The translations under genes were made by a program, and so were the position numbers. Below are positions 21,553 through 32,848 of a stretch of 64,000 nt of DNA, piece after piece. The stretch comes from Zoogloea sp. (GTDB lineage: Bacteria; Pseudomonadota; Gammaproteobacteria; Burkholderiales; Rhodocyclaceae): the NCBI RefSeq assembly GCF_030157465.1, contig NZ_JAOAUU010000167.1:18906-82905 (forward strand), in the 5' to 3' direction. The notes under the pieces were generated by a model that did not search any database, had not been told where the DNA came from, and saw only the letters and a program-made list of their open reading frames with translations. Position 1 is the stretch's first letter, and each line of letters opens with the position of its first letter.

Positions 21553-22569
21553 ATGATGTTGTCCCGTTTCAGCCTCGCCAGCGTCCTGATCGCCCTTTCC
21601 GTGGCCGGTTGTGTCACCAAGTCGCCCGCCCCGGTCAGCGAGCGGGTTCGTCCCGGCGCCCCGGCGCAGGCAGACGCTCCGGCCGAGCCGCCGCGCGTTG
21701 CGCGTCCCGGCTACTACATCGTCAAGCCTGGCGACACACTCATCCGCATCGCGCTTGACCAGGGCCAGAGCTACCGCGACATCGCCACCTGGAGCGGGCT
21801 GGAGAACCCCAACCTGATTGAGGTCGGGCAGGAACTGCGCGTTCGCCCGCCCGAATCCCGGGCTGTTGCACGGCCGGTAAATGGCAACTCGGGCGTTGAA
21901 GTGCGTCCGGTGGTGCAGCCAGGCAGCGTGGCGGTTGCGGTGCCGGCCGACGGGCTGCGTCGCGAGCCCAGGGGCGGCAAACTGCCGTATTCCGAGCAGG
22001 CCTGGGCTCAGGCCCAGAAGCCCGAGGCGCCGGTGGTGGTGGCCAAGGTGGAGCCGAAGCCGGAACTCAAGCCCGAGCCGAAATCCGAACCCAAGCCCGA
22101 TGTGAAGCCCGATGCGAAAGCCGACGGCAAGATCGTGGCCAAGCCTGACGCGAAGGCCGAGCCCGTCAAGACCGAGCCCGCGAAGCCTGCAAACGGCGAC
22201 GACAAGATCGAGTGGGGCTGGCCGGCTTCCGGCAAGGTCATTGCCGGTTTCAACGAAACCTCCAGCAAGGGTGTCGACCTCTCCGGCAAGCCGGGCGACC
22301 CGGTGCTGGCTGCCGCTGGCGGCAGGGTTGTTTATGCCGGTACGGGTCTGCGCGGATATGGCAAACTCGTGATCGTCAAACACGACAACAGTTTTCTCAG
22401 TGCCTACGCCCACAACCAGAGCCTGCTGGTCAAGGAAGGCCAGGCGGTGAGCAAGGGCCAGAAGATCGCCGAGCTGGGCGATACGGACAGTGACCGTCCC
22501 AAGCTGCACTTCGAGATTCGCAGGCAGGGCAAGCCGGTCGATCCGGGCAAGTACCTGCCGTCCCGCTGA
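21553..22569 (+). CDS. nlpD: LysM / M23 peptidase-domain lipoprotein NlpD
   Basis: Lipobox VAGC, LysM (YYIVKPGDTLIRIALDQG), Lys/Pro/Glu-rich linker, degenerate M23 domain. Confidence 0.9.
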   Translation: MMLSRFSLASVLIALSVAGCVTKSPAPVSERVRPGAPAQADAPAEPPRVARPGYYIVKPGDTLIRIALDQGQSYRDIATWSGLENPNLIEVGQELRVRPPESRAVARPVNGNSGVEVRPVVQPGSVAVAVPADGLRREPRGGKLPYSEQAWAQAQKPEAPVVVAKVEPKPELKPEPKSEPKPDVKPDAKADGKIVAKPDAKAEPVKTEPAKPANGDDKIEWGWPASGKVIAGFNETSSKGVDLSGKPGDPVLAAAGGRVVYAGTGLRGYGKLVIVKHDNSFLSAYAHNQSLLVKEGQAVSKGQKIAELGDTDSDRPKLHFEIRRQGKPVDPGKYLPSR

Positions 22570-22718
22570 GTTTCGGGGGGCGGATGATGCGGTGCGGTGC
22601 TGGAATAAAATCAGTAACACACCGGACACCCCGTGGCAGGGGGTGATGAGTAAAGTCCGGAAAGGCGCGGTGCCTTACCGGCCCGCCTGTATTGTTCCGA
22701 TAACGCAGAGAGGGCTTC

Positions 22719-23654
22719 ATGTACGAACCGGCAGCGCCTGAAGAACTGGATAGCACCGAACCGGACCTGCCCCCGGAGGTCGAGGTTTTCCTCGAAGCGC
22801 CGGCACCCTCGGTCGATTCCGACTTTCTCGGTGATGTCACCCAGCTTTATCTGAACGAAATCGGCGCCAACCCGCTGCTGACCGCCGAAGAAGAGCTGGC
22901 CCTGTCACGCAAGGTTCGCGAAGGCAATTTTGCGGCGCGCCAGAAGATGATCGAGCGCAACCTGCGCCTCGTCGTCAATATTGCCAAGCATTATCTCAAT
23001 CGTGGCATACCGCTTCTCGACCTCGTCGAGGAGGGCAATCTGGGTCTGATCCACGCCCTCGAAAAGTTCGATCCGGAACGCGGCTTCCGTTTTTCCACCT
23101 ATGCCACGTGGTGGATTCGCCAGAATATCGAGCGGGCGATCATGAACCAGTCGCGCACCATCCGCCTGCCGGTGCACGTGGTGAAGGAGCTCAACCAGGT
23201 GCTGCGCTGCCAGCGTCAGCTTGAAGCTGCCAGCAACGGCGATACCAGCATCGAAGACGTGGCCCGCCGGCTTGATCGTTCGGTGGCCGATGTGCGTGCC
23301 ATCCTCGCCCTCAACGAGCACACCGCGTCCCTCGACGCACCGCTGGATATCGATCCCAGCCTGTCCATCGGCGAATCCCTTGCCGATGATTCCGCCGATA
23401 CGCCCGATGTCCAGATCCACGATCTCGAAGTGGGTAACCTGGTGCGGGACTGGATCAACCAGCTGAACGAAAAGCAGCGCATGGTCATCCGCCATCGCTA
23501 CGGCATCGACGAGTGCGAGGTGCAGACCCTCGAGGAGCTGGCCGACAGCCTCGAACTGACCCGCGAACGGGTCCGTCAGATCCAGCTCGAAGCCCTTGGT
23601 CAGTTGCGCCGCATCATCAAGCGGCGGGGCGTGTCGAAGGATGTCCTGCTTTAG
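22719..23654 (+). CDS. rpoS: RNA polymerase sigma factor RpoS
   Basis: Sigma-70 regions 1.2-4 (DLVEEGNLGLIHALEKFDPERGFRFSTYATWWIRQNIERAIMNQSRTIRLP); downstream of nlpD. Confidence 0.94.
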   Translation: MYEPAAPEELDSTEPDLPPEVEVFLEAPAPSVDSDFLGDVTQLYLNEIGANPLLTAEEELALSRKVREGNFAARQKMIERNLRLVVNIAKHYLNRGIPLLDLVEEGNLGLIHALEKFDPERGFRFSTYATWWIRQNIERAIMNQSRTIRLPVHVVKELNQVLRCQRQLEAASNGDTSIEDVARRLDRSVADVRAILALNEHTASLDAPLDIDPSLSIGESLADDSADTPDVQIHDLEVGNLVRDWINQLNEKQRMVIRHRYGIDECEVQTLEELADSLELTRERVRQIQLEALGQLRRIIKRRGVSKDVLL

Positions 23655-23697
23655 CTCGCCGTCGCCCGCTCCAACAAAAGCCCCCGGAAGTCATCCC

Positions 23698-24048
23698 ATG
23701 AGCGAAACCGTTCGCGTGTATCACAACGCCCGTTGCAGCAAGAGCCGTAGCGCCTGCCAGTTGCTGGAGGGCAGGGGCGTGACGCTGGAAATCATCGAAT
23801 ACCTGAAAAGCCCCCCGAGCCGTGATGAACTGGCGGATGTGCTGAGAAAGCTGCGCATGTGTGCCGCTGACATCGTCCGCAAGGGCGAGGATGTTTTCAA
23901 ATCCGACTACGCGGGCCGCGAACTCAGCGAGGACGAATGGCTGGATGCGCTGGTGGCGCACCCCATTCTGATCGAACGGCCGATTGTCGTGCGTGGCGAG
24001 CGGGCGGTGATTGGTCGCCCGCCTGAAAAGGTGCTGGAACTCTTCTAG
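23698..24048 (+). CDS. ArsC/Spx-family arsenate reductase-like protein
   Basis: VRVYHNARCSKSRSACQLLEGRGVTLEIIEYLKSPPSRDEL, ...HPILIERPIVVRGERAVIGRPPEKVLEL. Confidence 0.87.
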   Translation: MSETVRVYHNARCSKSRSACQLLEGRGVTLEIIEYLKSPPSRDELADVLRKLRMCAADIVRKGEDVFKSDYAGRELSEDEWLDALVAHPILIERPIVVRGERAVIGRPPEKVLELF

Positions 24049-25073
24049 CGCCTTGCCGAGGCCGCCGTCCTGGCGGCCTTTACCGCTTCACCCAGCTGGA
24101 ACACCGACATGGCGTAGAAGCTGCTGCGGTTGTAGCGGGTGATCACGTAGAAGTTCTGGTAACCAAGCCAGTATTCGCTGTCTTCGCCGGGTGTGACCAG
24201 TTCGATGAAGGCTGCCTTGCCGGCGGGTTCGGTGCCGTCGGCGGTCTTTACGCCGTGGCTGGCCAGGCTGGCGGCGTCGAAGTTCGGGTTGATGTCGTTG
24301 GCGATCAGCGGGGGCAGGTTGGCATCGGTGCCGATGCTGGCGAGCTTCGTCACCGGGGCGCCGGCTTCCCATCCGTGCATCTGCATGTAGCGGGCGACGC
24401 TCCCGATGGCGTCCTTCGGGCTGTTCAACAGGTCGATCTGGCCGTCGCCGTCAAAATCGACCGCGTAGTTACGAACGCTGCTGGGCAAAAACTGGGGCAG
24501 GCCGAGCGCACCGGCGTAGGAGCCCTGGTAGTCCAGCGGATCGCGGTGCTGTTCACGGGCCATCAGCAGCAGGTTTTCCAGCTCGCCACGAAAGAGTTCG
24601 GCACGCCTGGGGTAATCGAAGGCGAGCGTGGCCAGCGCGGAAACCGCCGAGAAATTGCCGGTGTTGCGTCCGTAGATGGTTTCGACGCCGATGATTCCGA
24701 CGATGATTTCTTCCGGCACACCGTATTTTTCGCTGGCCGCCCGGATCGTGTTCTGGTGACGATCCCAGAAAGCCACGCCGGCCTTGATGCGTACAGGTTC
24801 GATGAAACGACCGCGATAGCGCTGCCAGGAGCGCACGCCGACGGGGTCTTTGGGCGGCGAGATGTACTTGATCACCGACGGCAGGTATTCGGCGCGGCGG
24901 AAGATGAAGGTCAGGGCGTCCTTGTCGAAGCCGTGCTTTTGCTGCATTTCCTCGATGAACAGCTGGGCTTCCGGTCGGTCGGCGTAGCGTTGGGCTGCGT
25001 GGCTAGCGGTGGTTGCGAGCAGGCCGGCGAGCAGGGAGAGCGCGAGGCGCAGTCGGGGTGAGGCGGTTTTCAT
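24045..25073 (-). CDS. mltB: Lytic murein transglycosylase B
   Basis: Start MKTASPRLRLALSLLAG at 25073; GVETIYGRNTGNFSAVSALATLAFDYPRRAELFRGEL, YAGALGLPQFLPSSVRNYAVDFDGDGQIDL. Confidence 0.9.
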   Translation of the reverse strand: MKTASPRLRLALSLLAGLLATTASHAAQRYADRPEAQLFIEEMQQKHGFDKDALTFIFRRAEYLPSVIKYISPPKDPVGVRSWQRYRGRFIEPVRIKAGVAFWDRHQNTIRAASEKYGVPEEIIVGIIGVETIYGRNTGNFSAVSALATLAFDYPRRAELFRGELENLLLMAREQHRDPLDYQGSYAGALGLPQFLPSSVRNYAVDFDGDGQIDLLNSPKDAIGSVARYMQMHGWEAGAPVTKLASIGTDANLPPLIANDINPNFDAASLASHGVKTADGTEPAGKAAFIELVTPGEDSEYWLGYQNFYVITRYNRSSFYAMSVFQLGEAVKAARTAASARR

Positions 25074-27007
25074 CGGGGACGGAAATTCTTGATGGAGTGG
25101 TGGAAGCGTCGGCTTTGAAGCGGATCTGCGGTGGCTGGGCCGTAGCGCAGGCGGGCGTAGTCGGTGGCGAGGGAGGTGAGTGTTTCGGCCAGGTCGGGAC
25201 GTTGGCGGGCGAGGCGGTGCGCGTAATCGAGCGGCCCTTCCCAGGCGTCGCGAGGCAAACCGATGCTGGCGAGGCGCCGGCAAAGCAGGGCCCAGCTGCG
25301 GTCGATGGCGTCGGCCGAACTGCGCCTGCGCAGCGCCCAGAGGGTGAGCCCGCCCATCACGATGAGGCTGCCTCCGCCCATGAGCGCGGTGAGGGTTTGC
25401 CAGTCGGGTTGGCCAAAGCCGAGGCCGCTGAGCAACTCTTTTTGGCGCGCGGGATTGTACCCGAGAACCCATTGGTTCCAGCTGTTGTTGAGGGCGTCGA
25501 GACGGTTGCGCAGGCCGTGCAGCCAGGCCAGGTCGGCCCTCAGCATGAGCGGCAGGCGGGTGCTGTCGGGCAGGGCCGCGGCGAGCCCGTTTTCAATGCG
25601 CTGGGGCGCGCTGGCCGCCGTGGGGTCGATGCGAATCCAGCCGCGCCCGGGGAGCCAGGCTTCGGTCCAGGCGTGGGCGTCGGATTGGCGGATGACGAGG
25701 GTGCCGTCCACCGGGTTGATCTCGCCGCCCTGGTAGCCCGTTACGACCCGGGCCGGGATGCCGGCGGCGCGTAGCGTAACAACGAACGCTGCGGCGAAGT
25801 GCTCGCAAAAGCCCTGTTTTGTGTCGAACAGGAAGCTATCCACGTCGTCGCGGCCGAGGGGCGCGGGCTCGAGGGTGTAGCTGAGCCGGCTCTGGCGGAA
25901 GTGGGCGATGGCGAGGGCTGGAATGTCCGCCGGGTTTTTTGCTTCGGCGCGCAGGCGCTGGCCGAGTTCGCGGGTGCGCGGATTGAAGCCCGGTGGCAGC
26001 GCAAGCGCCGCGCGCAGGTTGAACACGGTTTCTTCCACGCCAACCGGCGTGTGCGGATAGGACAGCAGCGTGACGCGCTGGCGGTTCTGCACCGGCTCGC
26101 GGGCCAGAAGCTGGTAGTCGTCGGTAAAGCGCAGGCCGGGTGTGGCCGCGGGAAAATCCAGCGCCAGCAGCCAGTGATTGTTGTGGGCTTCGAGGGTCAG
26201 CGTGTAGGGGTAGGCGATGCCCTGCGGGCGGTAGGCGGGCTGCTCGCCGCTGCGCAGCGGGCCGCTGCGCCAGGTGTGGCCGTCGAAGCGGGTCAGTACC
26301 GGTCCGCGCCAGTAGCGCTCGGCGGGGGGCGGTGGATCGCCTTCGAAGCGGGCCCGGAAGGCGATGGCGCCGGATTCGCCGAGCCGTGCAAAATCGCCCG
26401 GCGCCATGCTGTCGGAAAGCCCTCCAACCCGGTTGTAGGCATCCGCCGGCAAACCCCACAGCGGCCCCTGCACCCGCGGGAACAGCACGAACAGCACGAG
26501 CATCAGCGGCAGGCCTTGCAGTATCAGCCGGGCCGCCGCAAGGGCGCGGGCCCTGGGCGGCTCGGCGAAACCCTGCAGCGCCAGCAGGCTGGCGACGGTG
26601 GTGATCGTGCCGATAAAGGCCAGTGCGGCGATTGCCATGTTCTGCTGGTAGAGAAATTGCCCAAGCTGCATAAAGAAGCACAGCAGCACCACGGCCCGGC
26701 CATCGCGAACGCTGCGGGTTTCGAGGAGCTTGAGGCTGAGCAGTCCGGCCAGCAGGGCGATGCCGGGTTCCTTGCCGAAGAGGTGGTGAAACTCGATAAG
26801 CACGATCGCCACGATGGTGGCCGCCAGCGCCATCAGCAGGGCGCGGTGGGGCAGCGCCCGGCCGCCATGGACAAGAGTGCCGCGCCACGCGAGCAGCAGC
26901 GTGCAGATGGCGGAGAGGGCCAGTGGCAGGTGCGCTGTGTGGGGCAGGAGCGTGATTGCCGCGCTGGCCATCAGCCAGCCGGCCTGATCAGGGCGCAGGC
27001 TGCTCAT
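25070..27007 (-). CDS. TgpA-type transglutaminase (DUF3488 and transglutaminase-like domain)
   Basis: Start MSSLRPDQAGWLMA at 27007; N-terminal TM bundle; QGFCEHFAAAFVVTLRAAGIPARVVTGYQGGEINP ... DAHAWTEAWLPGRGWIRIDPTA. Confidence 0.88.
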   Translation of the reverse strand: MSSLRPDQAGWLMASAAITLLPHTAHLPLALSAICTLLLAWRGTLVHGGRALPHRALLMALAATIVAIVLIEFHHLFGKEPGIALLAGLLSLKLLETRSVRDGRAVVLLCFFMQLGQFLYQQNMAIAALAFIGTITTVASLLALQGFAEPPRARALAAARLILQGLPLMLVLFVLFPRVQGPLWGLPADAYNRVGGLSDSMAPGDFARLGESGAIAFRARFEGDPPPPAERYWRGPVLTRFDGHTWRSGPLRSGEQPAYRPQGIAYPYTLTLEAHNNHWLLALDFPAATPGLRFTDDYQLLAREPVQNRQRVTLLSYPHTPVGVEETVFNLRAALALPPGFNPRTRELGQRLRAEAKNPADIPALAIAHFRQSRLSYTLEPAPLGRDDVDSFLFDTKQGFCEHFAAAFVVTLRAAGIPARVVTGYQGGEINPVDGTLVIRQSDAHAWTEAWLPGRGWIRIDPTAASAPQRIENGLAAALPDSTRLPLMLRADLAWLHGLRNRLDALNNSWNQWVLGYNPARQKELLSGLGFGQPDWQTLTALMGGGSLIVMGGLTLWALRRRSSADAIDRSWALLCRRLASIGLPRDAWEGPLDYAHRLARQRPDLAETLTSLATDYARLRYGPATADPLQSRRFHHSIKNFRPR

Positions 27008-27973
27008 CGGAGGCTCCGAACAGGGCGAGGGCGCTGAGACAGGCGTGGCGGTGGGCGGCTCCGCGGGCCGGGTGGAATTCCGTGCCGGGCAGGCGCAGGC
27101 CGTAATCGACGCCGCTTGCGTCGGCGTCGATGACCCAGCGGGCAAGTCGTGACAGGCGGGCGTCCAGGCCGAGGTTCGCCGGCAGTCCCTGCCAGTCGAG
27201 CCACACCGATTGACTGCCGGCCCCGGCAAATTGCTTGGTGCGCCACGGCCCGCCACGGGCGACGCTCTTCCATGCCACGTGGCGCGGCGAATCAGCCGGC
27301 TGGTGGTGGCGCAGGCCGGCGAAATCGTCCTGCCCGTGGCCGTGCGCGCCGGGGCCTGGCCGAGTGTCGTCGCCGAAGGGAAGCGGCGGCGCATCGGTTT
27401 CGGGGGCCGGATAGACGAGGCAGCGCAAGTCCGGCTGAAACAGGCTCCAGGCGCGGATCAGCCCCAGTGGATGGCGGGTTTCGAGGCTGAGCCGCGGAAG
27501 TCTCAGCCAGCCGCGGGTGGTGGCGGGAATGATGATTTCCTGCGTGCTTGTGCTCTCGGGCAGGAGGCTGAACGGTGGCGCGCGCAGGGTTGGCGACCGG
27601 GTGGGAAACAGCTCGAGGCCGAGGCGCGGGCGCAGGCTGGCGTTGTGCAGCAGGATGCTGAAGTGCGCCGGGCTGCCGCAGAAGACGGCCTCACTGCGAC
27701 CCGGCGAAATCGCAAGATCCACAAGGTTGCGAAAGGCGTGGTGGATGCTGATCCACGCCACGCTGCCGATCAGGAAGGTGAGGCCGAAGCCGAGGCTCAG
27801 GGCGTAGTTGATCGAGGCCAGCAGCATCACCAGCAGCGTGAGCCCCAGCGCCAGCCCGAAGCCGGTGGGCAGCACGAAAATGCGCCTTTGCCCCAGGCGG
27901 ATCGGCGCGGGCTCGGGGCCGCCGACGCGGAACAGCCAGCGCTGCAGGCGAACGCGGATGCCGGCCAGCGTCA

Positions 27974-27974
<1 letters not shown>
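26988..27974 (-). CDS. DUF58 domain-containing protein
   Basis: Two N-terminal TM segments; ...TRGWLRLPRLSLETRHPLGLIRAWSLFQPD...; between MoxR and TgpA genes. Confidence 0.8.
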
Positions 27975-28891
<917 letters not shown>

Positions 28892-29069
28892 GGCGCAGGC
28901 TTTTTTCAGGGGCGGGTTAAGTGGATAATGATTCCACAACAGCATGTCAGGCACCGGTTTCCGGGCAAGTCTCCATATGCATGGAGTCTGTGCAGGTAAT
29001 CGGGTTCGCCTGGCAATGTGACAATCGACGCGCAAAAACGACGTATCGTGAGAGGGTAGGGGAGAGTTT

Positions 29070-29996
29070 ATGACGAGTACCGCATTCATCACACACCGTG
29101 ACTGCTGGCTGCACAACATGGGTGAGCATCACCCGGAATCGCCCGAAAGGCTTGCAGCGATCAACGATCGTTTGATCGCTGCCGGGCTTGATATGTATCT
29201 TTCGTTCCACGATGCCCCGCTGGCAACGGTCGATCAGGTTGCCCGTGCCCACCCCCGCGAGCACGTCGAGGAGCTTCTGGCCAGTGTGCCCGAGCATGGT
29301 ATCCGCCACCTCGATCCGGACACCGCGGTCTGCCCGAGTTCGATGAAGGCGGCTCTCCGCTCCGCCGGGGCCGGCATCCTCGCAACCGATCTGGTGATGT
29401 CGGGTGAAGTCGAGAATGCCTTCTGCGCCATCCGCCCGCCCGGCCATCATGCCGAGGCAGCCAAGGCGATGGGCTTCTGCTTTTTCAACAACGTGGCGGT
29501 TGCGGCCCGCCATGCCCTCGAAGAACACGGACTCAAGCGTGTCGCGATTGTCGATTTCGATGTTCACCACGGCAACGGAACCGAGGACATCTTCAAGGAC
29601 GATCCCCGCGTGCTGATGGTCAGTATCTTCCAGCATCCGTTCTATCCCTACAGCGGCGCCGACAACCCGGCTCCCAACATGGTCAACGTGCCGATCAAGG
29701 CCTGCTCGCGGGGTGACGTTTTCCGCGAGATCGTCACGAACATCTGGATGCCGGCCCTGCGCAATCACGAGCCGGAAATGATCTTCATCTCCGCCGGCTT
29801 CGATGCGCACTACGAAGATGACATGGGCTCGCTGGGCCTCGTCGAGGCCGATTACATGTGGGTCACCGAGCAGCTCAAGAAGGTGGCGGCCGAATCGTCC
29901 GGCCGGCGCATCGTGTCGATGCTCGAAGGCGGTTACTCGCTATCGTCTCTCGCGCGCAGCGTCGTGGCCCATATCAAGACCCTGGCAGATCTCTGA
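29070..29996 (+). CDS. Histone deacetylase family protein (acetoin-utilization type)
   Basis: [62 protein letters not shown]. Confidence 0.9.
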   Translation: MTSTAFITHRDCWLHNMGEHHPESPERLAAINDRLIAAGLDMYLSFHDAPLATVDQVARAHPREHVEELLASVPEHGIRHLDPDTAVCPSSMKAALRSAGAGILATDLVMSGEVENAFCAIRPPGHHAEAAKAMGFCFFNNVAVAARHALEEHGLKRVAIVDFDVHHGNGTEDIFKDDPRVLMVSIFQHPFYPYSGADNPAPNMVNVPIKACSRGDVFREIVTNIWMPALRNHEPEMIFISAGFDAHYEDDMGSLGLVEADYMWVTEQLKKVAAESSGRRIVSMLEGGYSLSSLARSVVAHIKTLADL

Positions 29997-30156
29997 TGTT
30001 CGTTGCGACCGGCTCCGCGTTTGCGGTGCCGGCGCTTTCTTCGATACCCGTTTGTGCCCTGTTCCTCCGGCTTTTCGTAACGGTACTTTGCATCCGTCTA
30101 GCCTTGCGGAAGTGATTGGGTACAATAGCCATCTTTACCTCTTTTCCCGACAGCCC

Positions 30157-31035
30157 ATGATTACCGGTTCGATTGTCGCCATCGTCACGCCGATGCACGA
30201 GGATGGCAGCCTGGATATTGCCCGTTTCCGCAGCCTGATCGATTTCCACATCAAGGAAGGCACCGACGGCATCGTCGTTGTCGGTACTACCGGCGAGTCC
30301 CCGACGGTGAACGTGGAAGAGCACTGCGAACTCATTCGCGTCGCTGTCGAGCACTCCGCGGGGCGTACGCCCATCATCGCCGGAACCGGCGCCAACTCGA
30401 CGCGCGAAGCGGTTGAACTGACCGAGTTTTCCCGTCAGGCCGGCGCCGTCGCCGGGTTGTCCGTGGTGCCCTACTACAACCGGCCGACCCAGGAAGGCAT
30501 GTACCAGCACTTCCGCACGATCGCCGAGGCCAGCCCGCTGCCGATGATCCTGTACAACGTGCCGGGTCGCACCGTCGCGGATTTGTCCAACGACACCACC
30601 CTGCGCCTGGCCGAGATTCCCAACATCATCGGCATCAAGGACGCCACTGGGAGCATCGATCGCGCCTGCGACCTGATCGCCCGTGCGCCCAAGGATTTCG
30701 CGCTCTATACCGGCGACGACATGACCGCGATGGCCTTCATGCTGCTGGGTGGCCACGGAACCATCTCGGTTACCGCCAACGTGGCTCCGCGCCTGATGCA
30801 CGAGATGTGCGTCGCAGCCATCAATTGCGACGGCCCGCGTGCCCGCGAGCTCAACGCAAAGCTGGTTGGCCTGCATCGCGATCTGTTCTGCGAAGCCAAT
30901 CCGATTCCGGTGAAGTGGGCCGTCGAGCAGATGGGCCTCATCGGCAGCACCATCCGCCTGCCCCTCACGCGTCTTTCCGAGTCTTTCCACGCACGTGTTC
31001 GCGCGGCCGTGCGTCAGGCCGGCGTCGAAATTTGA
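30157..31035 (+). CDS. dapA: 4-hydroxy-tetrahydrodipicolinate synthase
   Basis: [69 protein letters not shown]. Confidence 0.94.
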   Translation: MITGSIVAIVTPMHEDGSLDIARFRSLIDFHIKEGTDGIVVVGTTGESPTVNVEEHCELIRVAVEHSAGRTPIIAGTGANSTREAVELTEFSRQAGAVAGLSVVPYYNRPTQEGMYQHFRTIAEASPLPMILYNVPGRTVADLSNDTTLRLAEIPNIIGIKDATGSIDRACDLIARAPKDFALYTGDDMTAMAFMLLGGHGTISVTANVAPRLMHEMCVAAINCDGPRARELNAKLVGLHRDLFCEANPIPVKWAVEQMGLIGSTIRLPLTRLSESFHARVRAAVRQAGVEI

Positions 31036-31080
31036 ATCTCTTGCCGTTGAGCGAGTCTTTCCCACCCCGAGGGTTACGCA

Positions 31081-32243
31081 TGCAAAGCCGAATTCTGGCT
31101 TCCGGTGCGACGGTTTTCGTCGCGGTAGCACTTGCCGGATGTTCCGGTTCCTTGCTGGAATCGAAAAAAATCGACTACAAGAGTGCGGCGTCCGCACCGA
31201 CACGGCCTTCCCTGGAGATTCCGCCTGATCTCACCGCACCGACTGCAGATGATCGTTATGCGGTGCCGGACGTGAGTCCCAAGGGTATCGCGACCTTCTC
31301 GGCCTACAGCGCCGAGCGTTCAGGTCAGCCGGCAGCGTCCGGTGCGGCCGCGGTGCCCGGCGTGGTCGCGCCGCAGTTCATCGACAAGATGCGGGTTGAG
31401 CGTTCGGGCTCCCAGCGCTGGCTCGTCGTGCAGGGCACGGCAGACAAGCTGTGGCCACAGGTTCGCGAGTTCTGGCAGGAAAACGGCTTCATTCTCAGTG
31501 TCGATCGTCCCGAGATCGGCGTCATGGAAACCGACTGGGCCGAGAACCGCGCCAAGATCCAGGACGACATCATCCGCCGCACGCTCGGCAAGGTGATCGA
31601 CGGGCTCTACTCGACGCCCGAGCGGGACAAGTACCGCACCCGTCTTGAGACAGGTAGCGAGTCCGGTTCGGTGGAGATCTACATCAGCCACCGCGGCATG
31701 ATGGAAATCTATCCGAACGAAGCCAAGGATCGTACGATCTGGCAACCCCGTGCGGCCGATCCCGAGCTCGAAGCCGAATTCCTGCAGCGCCTCATGGTGC
31801 GCCTTGGCGCTGATGAATCGCGGGCCAAGGCGCAGATCGCCGCGGTGCCCAAGGCCGACAAGGCGATGCTGCAGAGTGCGGCGGACGGTGCCTCGGCACT
31901 GCAGGTCCAGGAAGGTTTCGACCGTGCCTGGCGGCGTGTCGGCCTAGCCCTCGATAGGGTTGGTTTTACCGTTGAAGACCGCGATCGCACGCAGGGCATT
32001 TATTACGTGCGTTATGTTGATCCGGAAGCGGATGCCAAGAAGAAGGCTGACGAAGGCATTCTTTCGAAGCTCGCCTTCTGGCGCAGCGACAAGCCCCAGG
32101 TGGCGAGCGGCAGTCAATACCGCATCTACGTCAAGGGTGAGGATTCGGCATCGACGGTGAAGGTTCTGACCCGTGAAGGCGGAACGGATACCTCTGATTC
32201 GGCACGCAGGATTCTCGGGCTGTTGCACCAGCAATTGAAATAA
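31081..32243 (+). CDS. bamC: Outer membrane protein assembly factor BamC
   Basis: Lipobox VALAGCSG; DYKSAASAPTRPSLEIPPDLTAPTADDRY; downstream of dapA. Confidence 0.9.
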
Positions 32244-32266
32244 GGGCGCCCAGCCGCATGCAAAGC

Positions 32267-32294
32267 AAAACGCCGGTTTTTCCGGCGTTTTTTA
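32267..32294 (+). terminator. Rho-independent terminator after bamC
   Basis: aaaacgccgg-ttttt-ccggcgtttttt. Confidence 0.75.
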
Positions 32295-32341
32295 TTACGT
32301 GTTTTGCACTGCGCTGTATTTCGCAGTATTTCTCTGGACGT

Positions 32342-32372
32342 AAAAAAGCCAACCCTCAGGTTGGCTTTTTTA
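32342..32372. terminator. Rho-independent terminator between convergent genes
   Basis: aaaaaagccaacc-ctca-ggttggctttttt. Confidence 0.75.
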
Positions 32373-32387
32373 TCGCCTGCAGAAAAA

Positions 32388-32675
32388 TTACTTCTTCTCG
32401 GCGGTAGCAGCGGCAGCAGCAGCGGCGTTTTCAGCGCTGTTGGCAGCGGCCGGAGCAGCGGCTTCAGCCGGCTTGGCATCAGCAGCCGGGGCGGCAGCTT
32501 CAGCGGGCTTGGCTTCGGCAGCCGGAGCAGCGGCCGGTGCAGCTTCAGCGGGCTTGGCTTCAGCAGCCGGGGCAGCAGCGGGGGCCGGAGCTTCGACGGG
32601 CTTCGGCTCTTCCTTCTTGCCGCAGGCGGTAACAGCGAGTGCAACGAGAGCAGCAACCAGGAGAGATTGTTTCAT
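32388..32675 (-). CDS. Small Ala/Pro/Lys-rich putative lipoprotein with degenerate AEAKPAEAAAPA repeats
   Basis: MKQSLLVAALVALAVTACGKKEEPKPVE: signal peptide and lipobox (VTAC); repeat-rich tail. Confidence 0.7.
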   Translation of the reverse strand: MKQSLLVAALVALAVTACGKKEEPKPVEAPAPAAAPAAEAKPAEAAPAAAPAAEAKPAEAAAPAADAKPAEAAAPAAANSAENAAAAAAATAEKK

Positions 32676-32848
32676 TGTTGGTTTCCCTTATCGATAAATG
32701 AAGTACAGCAAGCTAAATCCAGGAGCAATCAGGTGGGGAACCCGATCTGGCCCGAATGCTATCACGGAGGAAGTGCTTGAATAAAGACATTGTTGCGTTG
32801 CCGCAACAGGCTTGGACGGCTGTCAAGTACCCTCTCGCGCTTTTGAGC

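Noticed and set aside
22570-22718. Possible sRNA/riboswitch upstream of rpoS
   Set aside because: Short leader without a recognised structured motif; no support beyond position.
32440-32697. Plus-strand Ala/Gly-rich repeat ORF
   Set aside because: Antisense translation of the repeat-rich lipoprotein gene.
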